DNA from: Bifidobacterium pluvialisilvae
GTDB taxonomy: Bacteria; Actinomycetota; Actinomycetes; Actinomycetales; Bifidobacteriaceae
Assembly: GCF_019331695.1 (NCBI RefSeq)
Contig: NZ_JAHBBI010000004.1
Location: 168,947 to 232,946, forward strand
Direction: 5' to 3'
Length of the DNA stretch: 64,000 nucleotides
The position numbers were made by a program, and so were the translations under genes. Of this stretch, positions 17,377 to 27,304 are shown in pieces. How positions within the stretch are numbered: position 1 is the first letter of the stretch; every line of letters starts with the position of its first letter. A model generated the notes under the pieces. It had not been told where the DNA came from. It made no database searches and saw only the letters and a program-made list of their open reading frames with translations.

Positions 17377-19974
17377 ATGCCGGGAGCAAATCTCACGAAG
17401 ACGGAGGCCGCCGAACGCGCGGCCATCATTGCGAACGCGAAATACACGGTCGACCTCGACCTGACGAAGGGGGCGAAGACCTTCGGCTCCGTCACGACCA
17501 TCGAATTCGACGCCGAGGCCGGGTCGTCCACGTTCCTCGACCTGATCGCCGACTCCGTCTCGTCGATCGTCGTCAACGGCGAATCCGTCGACACGGCCGC
17601 ATACGACGACTCGCGCATCGCACTGGCCGATCTCAAGAAGCGCAACACCGTCGTCGTGAAGGCCCTGTGCGACTACTCCACCACCGGCGAGGGCCTGCAC
17701 CGCAGCGTCGACCCCTCCGACGGCAACGTCTACCTCTACACGCAGTTCGAGGTCCCGGACGCCCGACGCGTCTACGCCGTGTTCGACCAGCCCGACATCA
17801 AGGCCACGTTCGACTTCACCGTCACCGCGCCGAAGTCCTGGGACGTCATCTCCATCGGCACCGTCGACGACGTCGAGGACGTCGACGTGACGACCGAGCC
17901 GGGCACGCTCGGCGACAAGCCTGCAGAAACCGCCCGCCGCTGGACGTTCGCCACCACGCCCGTCATGAGCTCCTACCTCACCGCCCTCGTCGCCGGCCCG
18001 TACGCCAGCTGGCACACCGAATACGCCAACGAGGACGGCCGCACCGTGCCCATGGGCATCTACTGCCGCCAGGCGCTCAAGGACGCCATGGCCAAGGACG
18101 TCGACTACCTCTTCGACATCACCAAGAAAGGCTTCGCCTTCTACGACGAGCAGTGGCAGGTGCCGTACCCGTACGCCAAGTACGACCAGCTGTTCGTGCC
18201 CGAATACAACGCCGGCGCCATGGAGAACATCGGCACCGTCACCATCCGCGACTCCTACGTGTTCGAATCCAAGGTGACCGACGCGCTCGCCAACCGCCGC
18301 GTGGAGACCATCCTGCACGAGCTCGCCCACATGTGGTTCGGCGACCTCGTCACCATGAAATGGTGGAACGACCTGTGGCTCAACGAGTCCTTCGCCGAAT
18401 TCATGTCCACGCTCGCCACCGCCGAAGCCACCGACTGGCCGAACGACTGGGCCACGTTCTGCGCCGGCGAGAAGAGCTGGGCGCTGCGTCAGGACCAGCT
18501 GCCCACCACACACCCGATCGTCGCGCCCATCAACGACCTCAACGACACCTACGTGAACTTCGATGGCATCACCTACGCCAAGGGCGCCTCCGTGCTGAAG
18601 CAGCTCGTGTTCTACGTGGGCCGCGAGAAGTTCTTCCAGGGCATCCACAACTACCTGACCGCCCACTCGTACGGCAACGCCACCCTCGCCGACCTGCTCG
18701 GCGAACTTGAGAAGACCAGCGGCCGCGACCTGACCGCGTGGAGCCGCCAGTGGCTCGAATCCGCCGGCATCACCACCATCGCCACCGAGCTGGAGACCGC
18801 CGACGACGGCACGATCACCCGGCTCGCCCTGAAGCAGACCGCCCCGGAGGACCATCCCGTGTTGCGCGTGCACCGTCTCGCCGTCGGATTCTACGACGTG
18901 GACGACGCCGGCAAGGTCGTGCGCACCAAGCGCATCGAACTCGACGTGGACGGCGAGACCACCGAGGTCGCCGAAGCCAAGGGCCTCAAGCGTCCGGCGT
19001 TCATCCTCGTGAACGACGACGACCTGACCTACACCAAGATTCGCCTCGACGAGGAGTCGCTCGGCTTCGCGCTGCGCCGCCTGCCCGACTTCACCGACGC
19101 GCTCACCCGCGCCGTCGTATGGCTGGGCCTGTGGGACATGACCCGCGACGGCGAACTGCCCGCCGAGGACTTCATCGACGTGAGCCTGCGCGCCCTCGCC
19201 TCCGAAACCGAATCCACCACGTTCCGCTACGCGCTCGCCCAGGTGAGCACGAGCGCACACCACTATGTGGCGGCCCCGCACCGCGACAAGGTGCTCAAGC
19301 AGGTCTCCGAGGGACTGTGGCGACTCGCCAACGCCGCCGCCCCCGGCTCCGACAACCAGTTCCAGCTGCTCAAGGCATACCTCGGCTACGGGCACGACGA
19401 CGCCTTCGCCGGCAACGTGCACGCCCTGCTCGACGGCACGCTCGCCCTGCCCGGCCTCGCCATCGACAACAACCTGCGCTGGTCGCTCGTCCACGCGCTC
19501 GCCGACCACGGACTCATCGACGCCGCCGGCATCGACGCGGAGCTCGCCCGGCGCGACACCACCGAGAACCGCGAGTTCGCCGTGGGCGCCAAGGCCGCCA
19601 TCAACACCGAGGAGGCCAAGCGTCGCGCCTGGGATCAGGCCCTGCACGACGACGACCTGACCAACTCGCAGATCGAGGCCGTGGCCTACGCGTTCTCCGG
19701 CACCGACAGCCGCGAACTGGCCGACCCGTACGTGGACGAATACTTCGGCGTCATCGACTGGGTGTGGAAGAACAAGACTTACCACATGGCCGAAACGCTG
19801 CTCAACGGACTGTACCCGGGCTACGCCGATCCGGCCGCGCTCGTGGCCTCCGGCGACGCATGGCTCGCCGCCCATGAGGGCGCGGACCGCGCGCTGAAGC
19901 GGCTGGTCGTGGAGAACCTCGCCGGCTCCCGGCGCACGCTCGCCGTCCAGCGCTACAACGCCTCGCTGCTGTAG
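17377..19974 (+). CDS. pepN: aminopeptidase N (M1 metallopeptidase)
   Basis: This 865-aa cytosolic zinc aminopeptidase removes N-terminal residues from peptides. The substrate-recognition motif GAMEN is at 280-284 and the zinc motif HELAH is at 314-318, followed by NESFAEFMS with the third zinc ligand Glu. The C-terminal half is the helical ERAP1-like domain. The length matches actinobacterial PepN (about 850-870 aa). GGGGG lies upstream of ATG 17377. Close to a peptide importer further downstream, but there is no evidence of co-transcription. Confidence 0.95.
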   Translation: MPGANLTKTEAAERAAIIANAKYTVDLDLTKGAKTFGSVTTIEFDAEAGSSTFLDLIADSVSSIVVNGESVDTAAYDDSRIALADLKKRNTVVVKALCDYSTTGEGLHRSVDPSDGNVYLYTQFEVPDARRVYAVFDQPDIKATFDFTVTAPKSWDVISIGTVDDVEDVDVTTEPGTLGDKPAETARRWTFATTPVMSSYLTALVAGPYASWHTEYANEDGRTVPMGIYCRQALKDAMAKDVDYLFDITKKGFAFYDEQWQVPYPYAKYDQLFVPEYNAGAMENIGTVTIRDSYVFESKVTDALANRRVETILHELAHMWFGDLVTMKWWNDLWLNESFAEFMSTLATAEATDWPNDWATFCAGEKSWALRQDQLPTTHPIVAPINDLNDTYVNFDGITYAKGASVLKQLVFYVGREKFFQGIHNYLTAHSYGNATLADLLGELEKTSGRDLTAWSRQWLESAGITTIATELETADDGTITRLALKQTAPEDHPVLRVHRLAVGFYDVDDAGKVVRTKRIELDVDGETTEVAEAKGLKRPAFILVNDDDLTYTKIRLDEESLGFALRRLPDFTDALTRAVVWLGLWDMTRDGELPAEDFIDVSLRALASETESTTFRYALAQVSTSAHHYVAAPHRDKVLKQVSEGLWRLANAAAPGSDNQFQLLKAYLGYGHDDAFAGNVHALLDGTLALPGLAIDNNLRWSLVHALADHGLIDAAGIDAELARRDTTENREFAVGAKAAINTEEAKRRAWDQALHDDDLTNSQIEAVAYAFSGTDSRELADPYVDEYFGVIDWVWKNKTYHMAETLLNGLYPGYADPAALVASGDAWLAAHEGADRALKRLVVENLAGSRRTLAVQRYNASLL

Positions 19975-20013
19975 GCAGGGAACGGACCGTAGGCACAGGC
20001 ACGGGCAACAGAC

Positions 20014-21687
20014 ATGATCATGCGCCACGCCTCGTTCTCGCAGCGTGACGACCCCGGCGAGGGCATCACGCTGGAGCAGCTGCTCGCCGCCCCGGCGCTC
20101 AGGCTCCGACTGGTATGCCCTGGCGCCCCGGGGGCGTTGAAACGGCACATCTCCTGGGTGCACCCCGCAGAGATCTCCGACATCGCCATGTGGAGCGAAC
20201 CGGGGGAGGTGCTGCTCACCACCGGCACCAACTTTCCCACGGAATCCATGGACGCCGATGACGACCATGCCCTGCTCGTCAAGGCGCGCAAGGCCGTCGG
20301 CCTGCCGGGCCGGTTCTCGTCCGCGTCGGCCGCCTACCGCGAATGGTGCGACGCCTATGTGACGCAGCTGGGACAGGCCGGCGTGCTCGCCATCGGCTTC
20401 GGCGTGGCCGTCAAGCATCCGGCCACGCCCATGGCGCTCATCGATGCCGCCAACCGTGCGGGGCTGCCGCTGTTCGAAGTGCCGTTGGAGATTCCGTTCT
20501 CCTCGGTGTCGAAGACCGTCTCGCGCGCGCTCAACGATCGTCACGACGATGCGCTGCGCCAGTCGTCGCTGCTGCAGCGGCAGGTGCTCAAGGCCGCGGT
20601 GGGCGAGGACTCCGTGCACGGCACCATATCGGGGGCCGCGCGTCTGGTCTCCGGGTGGGCGGCCTATGTGGCCGCCGACGGCACCGTGCTCGACATCTCC
20701 AACCGCACATTTTCCAAGCAGGCGCAGGACTGGGCCATGAAGCTCGCCGCCAGGGTGGCCGAGGCGCGGTCCAATCCCGCCATGACCACCGTGTTCGGGT
20801 CCGAGGCCGGCAGGGACTATTGCGCCGGCGTCGTCCATGACGCCGAGACCGGGCACGACCGTCTCGTCGGCATCGTGGTGACGTCGTGCGTGAAGGACGA
20901 CCGGTCCGATGTGCTGCTGCGTTCGGTGACCATGGTGGCCGCCGACGTGCTGTCGCTCATCGTGCCGAAGCTCACGGCCAACGACCGCCGTCTTCGTCGG
21001 CTGCGCGACGCCTGCGTCGGTGCGTTCGCCCAAGGGCACGGGGACGCCATGTTGTCCATGGCCGACGAATTGTGGCATGCCGTCCCCCGGCCGCCGTTCC
21101 GTCTGATATGCGTGGAGGGGGAGTCGCAGACGCTGGAGCGGCTGTACGGCGAACTGTCCTCCGACGGCATCGTCGGGACGGGCGCGGTGATGTTCGGAGC
21201 CTACGATCACCGTCTGTGGATCATCGTCGCCGAGAACGCATCCGAGACGGTCGAGGGGGAGCTGCTCACCCGCGACGGCATTGATTTCGGCTCCTGCTCC
21301 TGCTCGTCATGGCAGGCGATGGGCGACCGGTTCCCCGAGGCCGTGCAGGACCTCCACCTGCGGCGTCTGAACGAGGATGGCCGCTCCTTCTCCGACATGT
21401 CGGTGCATGAGCTCATCCGCCCCGACCTGGCCGTCGTGTACTCGCGCGAATTGTTGAAGCCGCTGCGGCGCCTGCCCCGGCAGGAGTCCGACGCCCTGCT
21501 CGCCACCATGCGCGAGTTGCTGGCCACGTCATTCAACGTGGGTGCGACGGCGAAGCGGCTGGGCGTCCACCGGCACACGGTCGAGAACCGGCTGAACAAG
21601 ATCGAGCGTCTGCTCGGCATCGACCTGTCCCAGGAGGCGTCAAGGGTGCGGTTGTGGATCGCGTGTTCGTTCATCCGCAGTGAGTAA
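20014..21687 (+). CDS. PucR-family transcriptional regulator
   Basis: This 557-aa protein has an N-terminal PucR-like sensing domain (ITLEQLLAAPALRLRLVCPG through about residue 150), a central GGDEF-like/GAF-like region, and a C-terminal helix-turn-helix of the PucR HTH_30 type: FNVGATAKRLGVHRHTVENRLNKIERLLG. Family members usually activate purine, amino-acid or amine catabolism genes in response to a small ligand. It stands 357 nt upstream of, and in the same direction as, a peptide-importer/kinase/PLP-enzyme operon, with palindromic operator-like sites between. Regulation of that operon is the natural inference. An ATG two codons in is an alternative start. Confidence 0.85.
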   Translation: MIMRHASFSQRDDPGEGITLEQLLAAPALRLRLVCPGAPGALKRHISWVHPAEISDIAMWSEPGEVLLTTGTNFPTESMDADDDHALLVKARKAVGLPGRFSSASAAYREWCDAYVTQLGQAGVLAIGFGVAVKHPATPMALIDAANRAGLPLFEVPLEIPFSSVSKTVSRALNDRHDDALRQSSLLQRQVLKAAVGEDSVHGTISGAARLVSGWAAYVAADGTVLDISNRTFSKQAQDWAMKLAARVAEARSNPAMTTVFGSEAGRDYCAGVVHDAETGHDRLVGIVVTSCVKDDRSDVLLRSVTMVAADVLSLIVPKLTANDRRLRRLRDACVGAFAQGHGDAMLSMADELWHAVPRPPFRLICVEGESQTLERLYGELSSDGIVGTGAVMFGAYDHRLWIIVAENASETVEGELLTRDGIDFGSCSCSSWQAMGDRFPEAVQDLHLRRLNEDGRSFSDMSVHELIRPDLAVVYSRELLKPLRRLPRQESDALLATMRELLATSFNVGATAKRLGVHRHTVENRLNKIERLLGIDLSQEASRVRLWIACSFIRSE

Positions 21688-21699
21688 GTGGGTACATAA

Positions 21700-21762
21700 T
21701 TCACGAATCGCGAGATAGGGCAGATTTTCCGCCCAAAACGGCCCTATCTCGCGATTCGTGAA
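21700..21762. terminator. 22-bp perfect inverted repeat after the PucR gene
   Basis: The left arm at 21700-21721 (TTCACGAATCGCGAGATAGG...) pairs exactly with 21741-21762, around a 19-nt loop. It begins 12 nt after the regulator stop. The stem is long enough to terminate transcription or protect the mRNA end, but no U-run follows, so it may be a repeat element instead. Confidence 0.6.
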
Positions 21763-21870
21763 CAGAAAACTCGGAATCCCGTTTGTAAATTTCGCGTTAT
21801 GTTATGCGATTTCCCATGTATGCCGTATGTTACGACGATTATGTGCGACATTGATGACGGCATGACGGTT

Positions 21871-21890
21871 TTCGTTGGAATTCCAACGAA
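21871..21890. promoter_or_regulatory. 20-bp perfect palindrome, operator-like
   Basis: TTCGTTGGAATTCCAACGAA reads the same on both strands. It lies 155-174 nt before the dppB-like start, in the AT-richer regulator-operon spacer. The uninterrupted symmetry fits a dimeric repressor or activator site. Confidence 0.55.
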
Positions 21891-21894
21891 CTTG

Positions 21895-21914
21895 AACAAT
21901 CAATGTCGATTGTT
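21895..21914. promoter_or_regulatory. short inverted repeat, operator-like
   Basis: AACAATC and GATTGTT are separated by 6 nt, giving a 20-nt dyad right after the 20-bp palindrome. The centre-to-centre distance is about 24 nt, near two helical turns, which would put two proteins on the same face of the DNA. Confidence 0.4.
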
Positions 21915-21943
21915 TCGTAATTTCGTTACCGTTCGTCGATAGC

Positions 21944-21986
21944 GGACAATATATCCAACATTATCGAAATATTGGATATATTGTCC
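21944..21986. promoter_or_regulatory. 15-bp perfect inverted repeat with 13-nt loop
   Basis: GGACAATATATCCAA at 21944-21958 pairs with TTGGATATATTGTCC at 21972-21986. It is the last element before the importer operon, 58 nt from the first start codon. It could be an operator over an AT-rich promoter or a leader hairpin in the transcript. Each arm is itself nearly symmetric (GGATATATTGTCC). Confidence 0.55.
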
Positions 21987-22044
21987 ATTGTTGGGTTCCG
22001 TGAAAACGAGGATATTCCCGTATAGAGAAACGGGGAGGTACCCA

Positions 22045-22983
22045 ATGAACAAATGGCTGTATATCGGCAAGCGGCTCCTGCTGCTGATTCCGACGGTGTG
22101 GGGATGCGCCACGCTGACGTTCTTCCTGCTGAAGCTCACGCCGGGCGATCCCGCCGTGCAGGCGCTCGGCCCGAAGGCCAGCAAGCAGGCGCTCGACGCG
22201 CTGCGCGAATCCTGGGGGCTGAACGATCCGCTGTGGCAGCAGTACCTGCGGTTCCTCGGCGACCTGTGCACCGGCAACCTCGGCACCTCATATTCCGCGA
22301 AGGCCCCGGTGGCCGAGCTCATCGCCTCGCGCCTGCCGGTCACGCTCATCATCATGGTGCTCGCCGCAGTGTTCGCCGTGGTCATCGCCCTGCCATTGAG
22401 CGTGTGGGTCGCCACAAGCGGCAACCGCGTCGTCACCGAATTCGTCCGCATCCTCAACGCCGTGGCGCAGGGCTGGCCGACGTTCTTCCTCGGCGCGATC
22501 CTGCTGCAGGTGTTCGCCATCCAGCTCGGCTGGTTCCCCATCGGCTCCGTGTCCGGCGGCGTGGACGTGGCCGCGCTCGTGCTGCCGTCGCTCGCCGTGG
22601 CCGTGTCGATCGCGCCGATCATCGTCCGCAGCCTCACCCAGTCGCTGCAGGACTCCGTCAACAGCGAATACGTGAACTTCGGCAAGGCCAAGGGCCTGAG
22701 CTACCGCAAGGTGCTGTTCGGCTACGCGCTGCGCAACGGATCCATCTCGGCCGTCTCGGTGCTCGGCATCCAGGTGGGCTTCCTCGTCGGCGGCACGCTC
22801 GTCGTCGAGAACGTGTTCGCCGTGCCCGGCCTCGGCCAGCTGCTCATGGACTCCGTCATGAAACGAGACCTTCCCGTGGTGCAGACGCTCACCGTCGTGT
22901 TCGGCATCATCGTCGTGCTCGTGTACCTGATCACCGACCTCGTGTACGGCGCGCTCGACCCGCGTGCGGCCAAGCGCGGCTGA
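22045..22983 (+). CDS. peptide-type ABC importer permease 1 (DppB/OppB family)
   Basis: This 312-aa inner-membrane permease has the usual DppB layout: an N-terminal helix, a periplasmic-side segment with LNDPLWQQYLRFLGDL, then the transport core. The EAA-type loop reads SEYVNFGKAKGLSYRKVLFGYALRN, which contacts the ATPase. ATG 22045 follows GGGGAGG; the frame extends further to 21988 but without a site. It is the first gene of a run of seven with gaps of 24 nt or less or overlaps. Confidence 0.92.
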   Translation: MNKWLYIGKRLLLLIPTVWGCATLTFFLLKLTPGDPAVQALGPKASKQALDALRESWGLNDPLWQQYLRFLGDLCTGNLGTSYSAKAPVAELIASRLPVTLIIMVLAAVFAVVIALPLSVWVATSGNRVVTEFVRILNAVAQGWPTFFLGAILLQVFAIQLGWFPIGSVSGGVDVAALVLPSLAVAVSIAPIIVRSLTQSLQDSVNSEYVNFGKAKGLSYRKVLFGYALRNGSISAVSVLGIQVGFLVGGTLVVENVFAVPGLGQLLMDSVMKRDLPVVQTLTVVFGIIVVLVYLITDLVYGALDPRAAKRG

Positions 22984-22999
22984 GAAGAGGAGAGAGACA

Positions 23000-23893
23000 A
23001 TGCCCGAAACCAAGAAGATTCCCGTGGCGCAGGCCAGCAAGGACTACGCCAAGATCAAGCTCACCGGATCGAAGCCGCGCAAGCGCAAGCATGCCAACGC
23101 CGAGATCGTCATCGGCTGCGTGATGCTCGGTATCATCGCCCTGATGATCATCTTCGCCCCGCTGCTCACGTCCTACGACCCGACGCACCAGAGCCTGCGC
23201 GAGGCCATGCTCGGCTCCTCGCCCGCCCACCTGCTCGGCACCGACCAGTACGGTCGCGACATCTGGGCCAGGCTGCTCTACGGCGGCAGGATCGACCTGT
23301 TCGTCGCCATCATGGCCGTGTTCACGCCGCTGGTCATCGGCACCATCCTCGGCGCCGTCGCCGGCTACTTCGACGGCGTCGTGCCGACCATCATCATGCG
23401 GTTCGCCGACCTCGTCTCCTCGTTCCCGTTCTACGTGCTCGTCATCGTGCTCGTGTTCGTGCTCGGCAACGGCGGAACCTCCATCTTCATCGCCATCTCC
23501 GCGGTCTCCTGGGTGCCGTACACGCGCATCAGCCGCGGCGAGACGCTCATCCTGCGCGACCGCGAGTTCATCGCCAGCTGCAAGGCCTCCGGATTCTCCG
23601 ACGGCTGGGTGCTGTTCCGCCACGTGATTCCCAACATCGCCTCGCAGGGCATCGTCTACGCCATGAGCGACATCGTCGTGAACCTCGGCATCATCGTCAC
23701 CCTGAGCTACTTCGGCCTGGGCATCGTGCCGCCGACACCCGACTGGGGCCAGATGATGAACGACGGCCAGCAGTTCCTCGCCGCCGGCGTCTACAGCCTC
23801 ACCGTCATCCCCACCATCGTCATCATCCTGATCTCCCTGGCGCTGTCGTTCATCGGCGACGGCCTCGCCAACGTGCTGAAAGTGAGGCGCTGA
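23000..23893 (+). CDS. peptide-type ABC importer permease 2 (DppC/OppC family)
   Basis: This 297-aa permease has a cytosolic basic N-terminus, then a first helix (IVIGCVMLGIIALMIIFAPLL) and the DppC signature HLLGTDQYGRDIWARLLYG. The EAA loop is REFIASCKASGFSDGWVLFRHVIPN. ATG 23000 follows GAGGAGAGAG. It pairs with the upstream permease to form the channel. The next gene starts 1 nt after its stop. Confidence 0.92.
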   Translation: MPETKKIPVAQASKDYAKIKLTGSKPRKRKHANAEIVIGCVMLGIIALMIIFAPLLTSYDPTHQSLREAMLGSSPAHLLGTDQYGRDIWARLLYGGRIDLFVAIMAVFTPLVIGTILGAVAGYFDGVVPTIIMRFADLVSSFPFYVLVIVLVFVLGNGGTSIFIAISAVSWVPYTRISRGETLILRDREFIASCKASGFSDGWVLFRHVIPNIASQGIVYAMSDIVVNLGIIVTLSYFGLGIVPPTPDWGQMMNDGQQFLAAGVYSLTVIPTIVIILISLALSFIGDGLANVLKVRR

Positions 23894-23894
23894 A

Positions 23895-24770
<876 letters not shown>

Positions 24771-24773
24771 CCG

Positions 24774-25727
24774 ATGACCTCGTCATGGAGCGACATGATC
24801 GTATCGGCCGAGAACAAGGCCGAGAAGGACGGCACCGAGGGACGTATCGTCAACCCGTTCGGCGCCGACGCCAGGCCGCACGCACACGCCACGCGCCTGC
24901 TCGACGTGCAGGGACTCAACATCGAATTCGTCACCAAGGTCCATGGTAGGAAGACCCGGTTCAAGGCGGTCAAGGACGCCGACCTGCACGTCGACCTCGG
25001 CGAAATCGTCGGCCTCGTGGGCGAATCCGGCTCCGGCAAGTCCACCATCTCCCGCGCGGTCGTAGGCCTCAACGACAACTACAGCGGCAAGATCGTGTTC
25101 GACGGCCGCGAGCTCGGCCACAAGCGCAGCCGCGAGCAGTGGCGCGAGATCCAGATGGTCTTCCAGGATCCGTACGCCTCGCTCGACCCGAGGCTCACCG
25201 TGCGCAAGATGCTGCGCGAGGTGATCCTCTACCACAAGGTCGTCATGGTCGCCGAGGCCGACGACTACTGCGAGTATCTGATGAACCTGGTCGAACTGCC
25301 GGTCGAGCTGCTCGACGCCCTGCCGGGCGAGATGTCCGGCGGCCAGCGCCAGCGCGTCGCCATCGCCCGCGCGCTCGCCGTGCGTCCGTGGCTGCTCATC
25401 GCCGACGAGCCGACCGCCGCCCTCGACGTGTCCGTGCAGGCCGGCATCATCAACCTGCTCATGGACCTCAACAAGCGTCTCGACCTGTCGATTTTGTTCA
25501 TCTCCCACGACCTGAACATCGTGCGGTCCATCTGCGAACGCACGTACGTGATCTACCACGGCGACCTGGTGGAGGAGGGCCCCACCGAACAGGTGTTCAG
25601 CCATCCGGCCAACGCGTACACGCGTCGCCTGATCGACGCGATTCCCAAGCTGTCGAGCGCATACGTCGAACGGCTTTCGCAGCAGGAGAACGCGGAGGCG
25701 GAGCACACGAACGAGGAGAAGGCATGA
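24774..25727 (+). CDS. peptide-type ABC importer ATPase 2 (DppF/OppF family)
   Basis: This 317-aa second ATPase has Walker A GESGSGKS, Q-loop MVFQDPYASLDPR (the OppF-type signature), MSGGQRQRVAIARAL, Walker B LLIADEPTAALD and H-loop ISHDL. It forms the heterodimer with the upstream ATPase. The stop overlaps the start of the binding-protein gene by ATGA, so the two are coupled. Confidence 0.92.
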   Translation: MTSSWSDMIVSAENKAEKDGTEGRIVNPFGADARPHAHATRLLDVQGLNIEFVTKVHGRKTRFKAVKDADLHVDLGEIVGLVGESGSGKSTISRAVVGLNDNYSGKIVFDGRELGHKRSREQWREIQMVFQDPYASLDPRLTVRKMLREVILYHKVVMVAEADDYCEYLMNLVELPVELLDALPGEMSGGQRQRVAIARALAVRPWLLIADEPTAALDVSVQAGIINLLMDLNKRLDLSILFISHDLNIVRSICERTYVIYHGDLVEEGPTEQVFSHPANAYTRRLIDAIPKLSSAYVERLSQQENAEAEHTNEEKA

Positions 25728-27280
25728 TGAGGACGATGCGAGCATTGCGAGTATTGAGGAAGTTCGCGGCGGTGGCCGTCGTCGCGGTGATGATGACGTC
25801 GGTCGCGGCCTGCGGTTCGCGGTCCACGGCCGCCGAGACGCAGGACCTTGTGGTGGCCCGTTCGCTCGAGACCACCGACATGCTGCCGGCCACCGGCTAC
25901 AGCAACGGCGACATCTGGGCCATCCAGCAGGTGTTCCAGACGCTGACGCGCAACAAGACCGACGGCTCCGGCGTGGAGCCGGGACTGGCCACCTCGTGGA
26001 AGAAATCCGCGGACGGCAAGTCGTGGACGTTCAACCTGCGCAAGGGCGTGAAGTTCCACAACGGCAAGACGATGACCGCGAAGGATGTGAAGTTCTCCAT
26101 CGACTTCGCCCGCACCGCGCGTGACGACAAGCCGTGGCAGTTCCTGTTCGTCGCCATCAAGAACGTCGCCATCATCGACGACTACACCGTGCGTCTCGAC
26201 CTCACCCAGCCGTGGGCCCCGCTGCTCGCCGACCTGTCGATGTCCGCGATCTCGATCATGCCCGCGAACTTCGCCGGCAAGAGCGAATCCCAGTTCCGCA
26301 GCGACCCCATCGGCACCGGTCCGTTCAAGGTGGGCGAATGGAAGAAGGGCGACTACATCAAGCTCGTCAAGAACACCGACTACTGGGAGAAGGGCCTGCC
26401 CAAGCTCAACTCCGTCACGTTCAAATACGTGGCCGACGCCAACACCCGCAGCCAGATGGTGCAGGCCGGCCAGGCGCAGATCGACGAGTTCCCCACGGCC
26501 GTCTCCGTCGCCTCCCTGAAGAAGACGAAGAACGTGCACGTCGATTCGTTCCCGTCCACGTCGCTGATCTGGGTGAACCTCAACAACCGCAAGAAGCCGC
26601 TCAACGACGTCCACGTACGCCGGGCCATGGCCTACGCGATCGACAAGCAGGCCATCGTGCGCGCCGTGTACTACGGCCAGGCCGAGGCGGCGAACTCCAT
26701 GCTGTCGAAGAACCTCATGGGATACGCCAAGGAGACCAAGGACCTGCCCTATGACATGGCGAAGGCCAAGGCGGAGCTCGCCAAATCCAACGCGCCGAAG
26801 AACTTCAGCCTGACCATTCAGGTGCAGTCCGGCGATCCGGAGAAGTCGATGCTCGCGCAGGTGCTGCAGGAGTCGTGGAAGGAGCTCGGCATCAACGTCA
26901 CGCTCCAGACGCTCGACTCCACCACCGTATACTCCAACCGCACCGCCGGCGACTTCGACGTGGCCATGTTCGAGATGACCAACGACATCTCCGACCCGGA
27001 CGAATGGATGCAGTACATGTTCTCGTCCAGCGCCAACGTGAACTCCGGCTACAAGAACCCGCGCGTCGACGAGCTCATCAAGAAGGCGGCCGCCGACGCC
27101 GACACCAGCGCCCGACTCAAGGACTACGCCGAAGTGCAGCAGACCATCGCCGACGAGGCCCCCGAGATCCCGCTTGTGTACAAGCCCGGCCTGTTCGCCG
27201 TGCGTGACCAGGTGAAGAACTTCAAGGTCACCACGCTGGGCGAATACAAGCTCGCCGACACCACCATCGCCCAGGAATAG
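25724..27280 (+). CDS. extracellular solute-binding lipoprotein, family 5 (DppA/OppA type)
   Basis: This 518-aa binding protein begins MMRTMRALRVLRK and has a hydrophobic segment ending in the lipobox SVAAC with C30 as the lipid-anchored cysteine. The mature part has family 5 features: WTFNLRKGVKFHNGKTMTAKDVKFS near the N-terminus, and DPIGTGPFKVGEWKKGDYIKLVKN. Family 5 proteins bind peptides, but also nickel, opines, amines and sugars, so the ligand is open. ATG 25724 overlaps the upstream stop and is preceded by GAGGAGAAGG. Placing the binding protein after the ATPases is unusual for dpp operons. Confidence 0.92.
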   Translation: MMRTMRALRVLRKFAAVAVVAVMMTSVAACGSRSTAAETQDLVVARSLETTDMLPATGYSNGDIWAIQQVFQTLTRNKTDGSGVEPGLATSWKKSADGKSWTFNLRKGVKFHNGKTMTAKDVKFSIDFARTARDDKPWQFLFVAIKNVAIIDDYTVRLDLTQPWAPLLADLSMSAISIMPANFAGKSESQFRSDPIGTGPFKVGEWKKGDYIKLVKNTDYWEKGLPKLNSVTFKYVADANTRSQMVQAGQAQIDEFPTAVSVASLKKTKNVHVDSFPSTSLIWVNLNNRKKPLNDVHVRRAMAYAIDKQAIVRAVYYGQAEAANSMLSKNLMGYAKETKDLPYDMAKAKAELAKSNAPKNFSLTIQVQSGDPEKSMLAQVLQESWKELGINVTLQTLDSTTVYSNRTAGDFDVAMFEMTNDISDPDEWMQYMFSSSANVNSGYKNPRVDELIKKAAADADTSARLKDYAEVQQTIADEAPEIPLVYKPGLFAVRDQVKNFKVTTLGEYKLADTTIAQE

Positions 27281-27304
27281 CCAGGAACAGTAAGAGGAGG
27301 CATC

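Noticed and set aside
21700..22044. T-box or other known riboswitch ahead of the importer operon
   Set aside because: Only simple palindromes are seen; no T-box sequence or riboswitch core was recognised.
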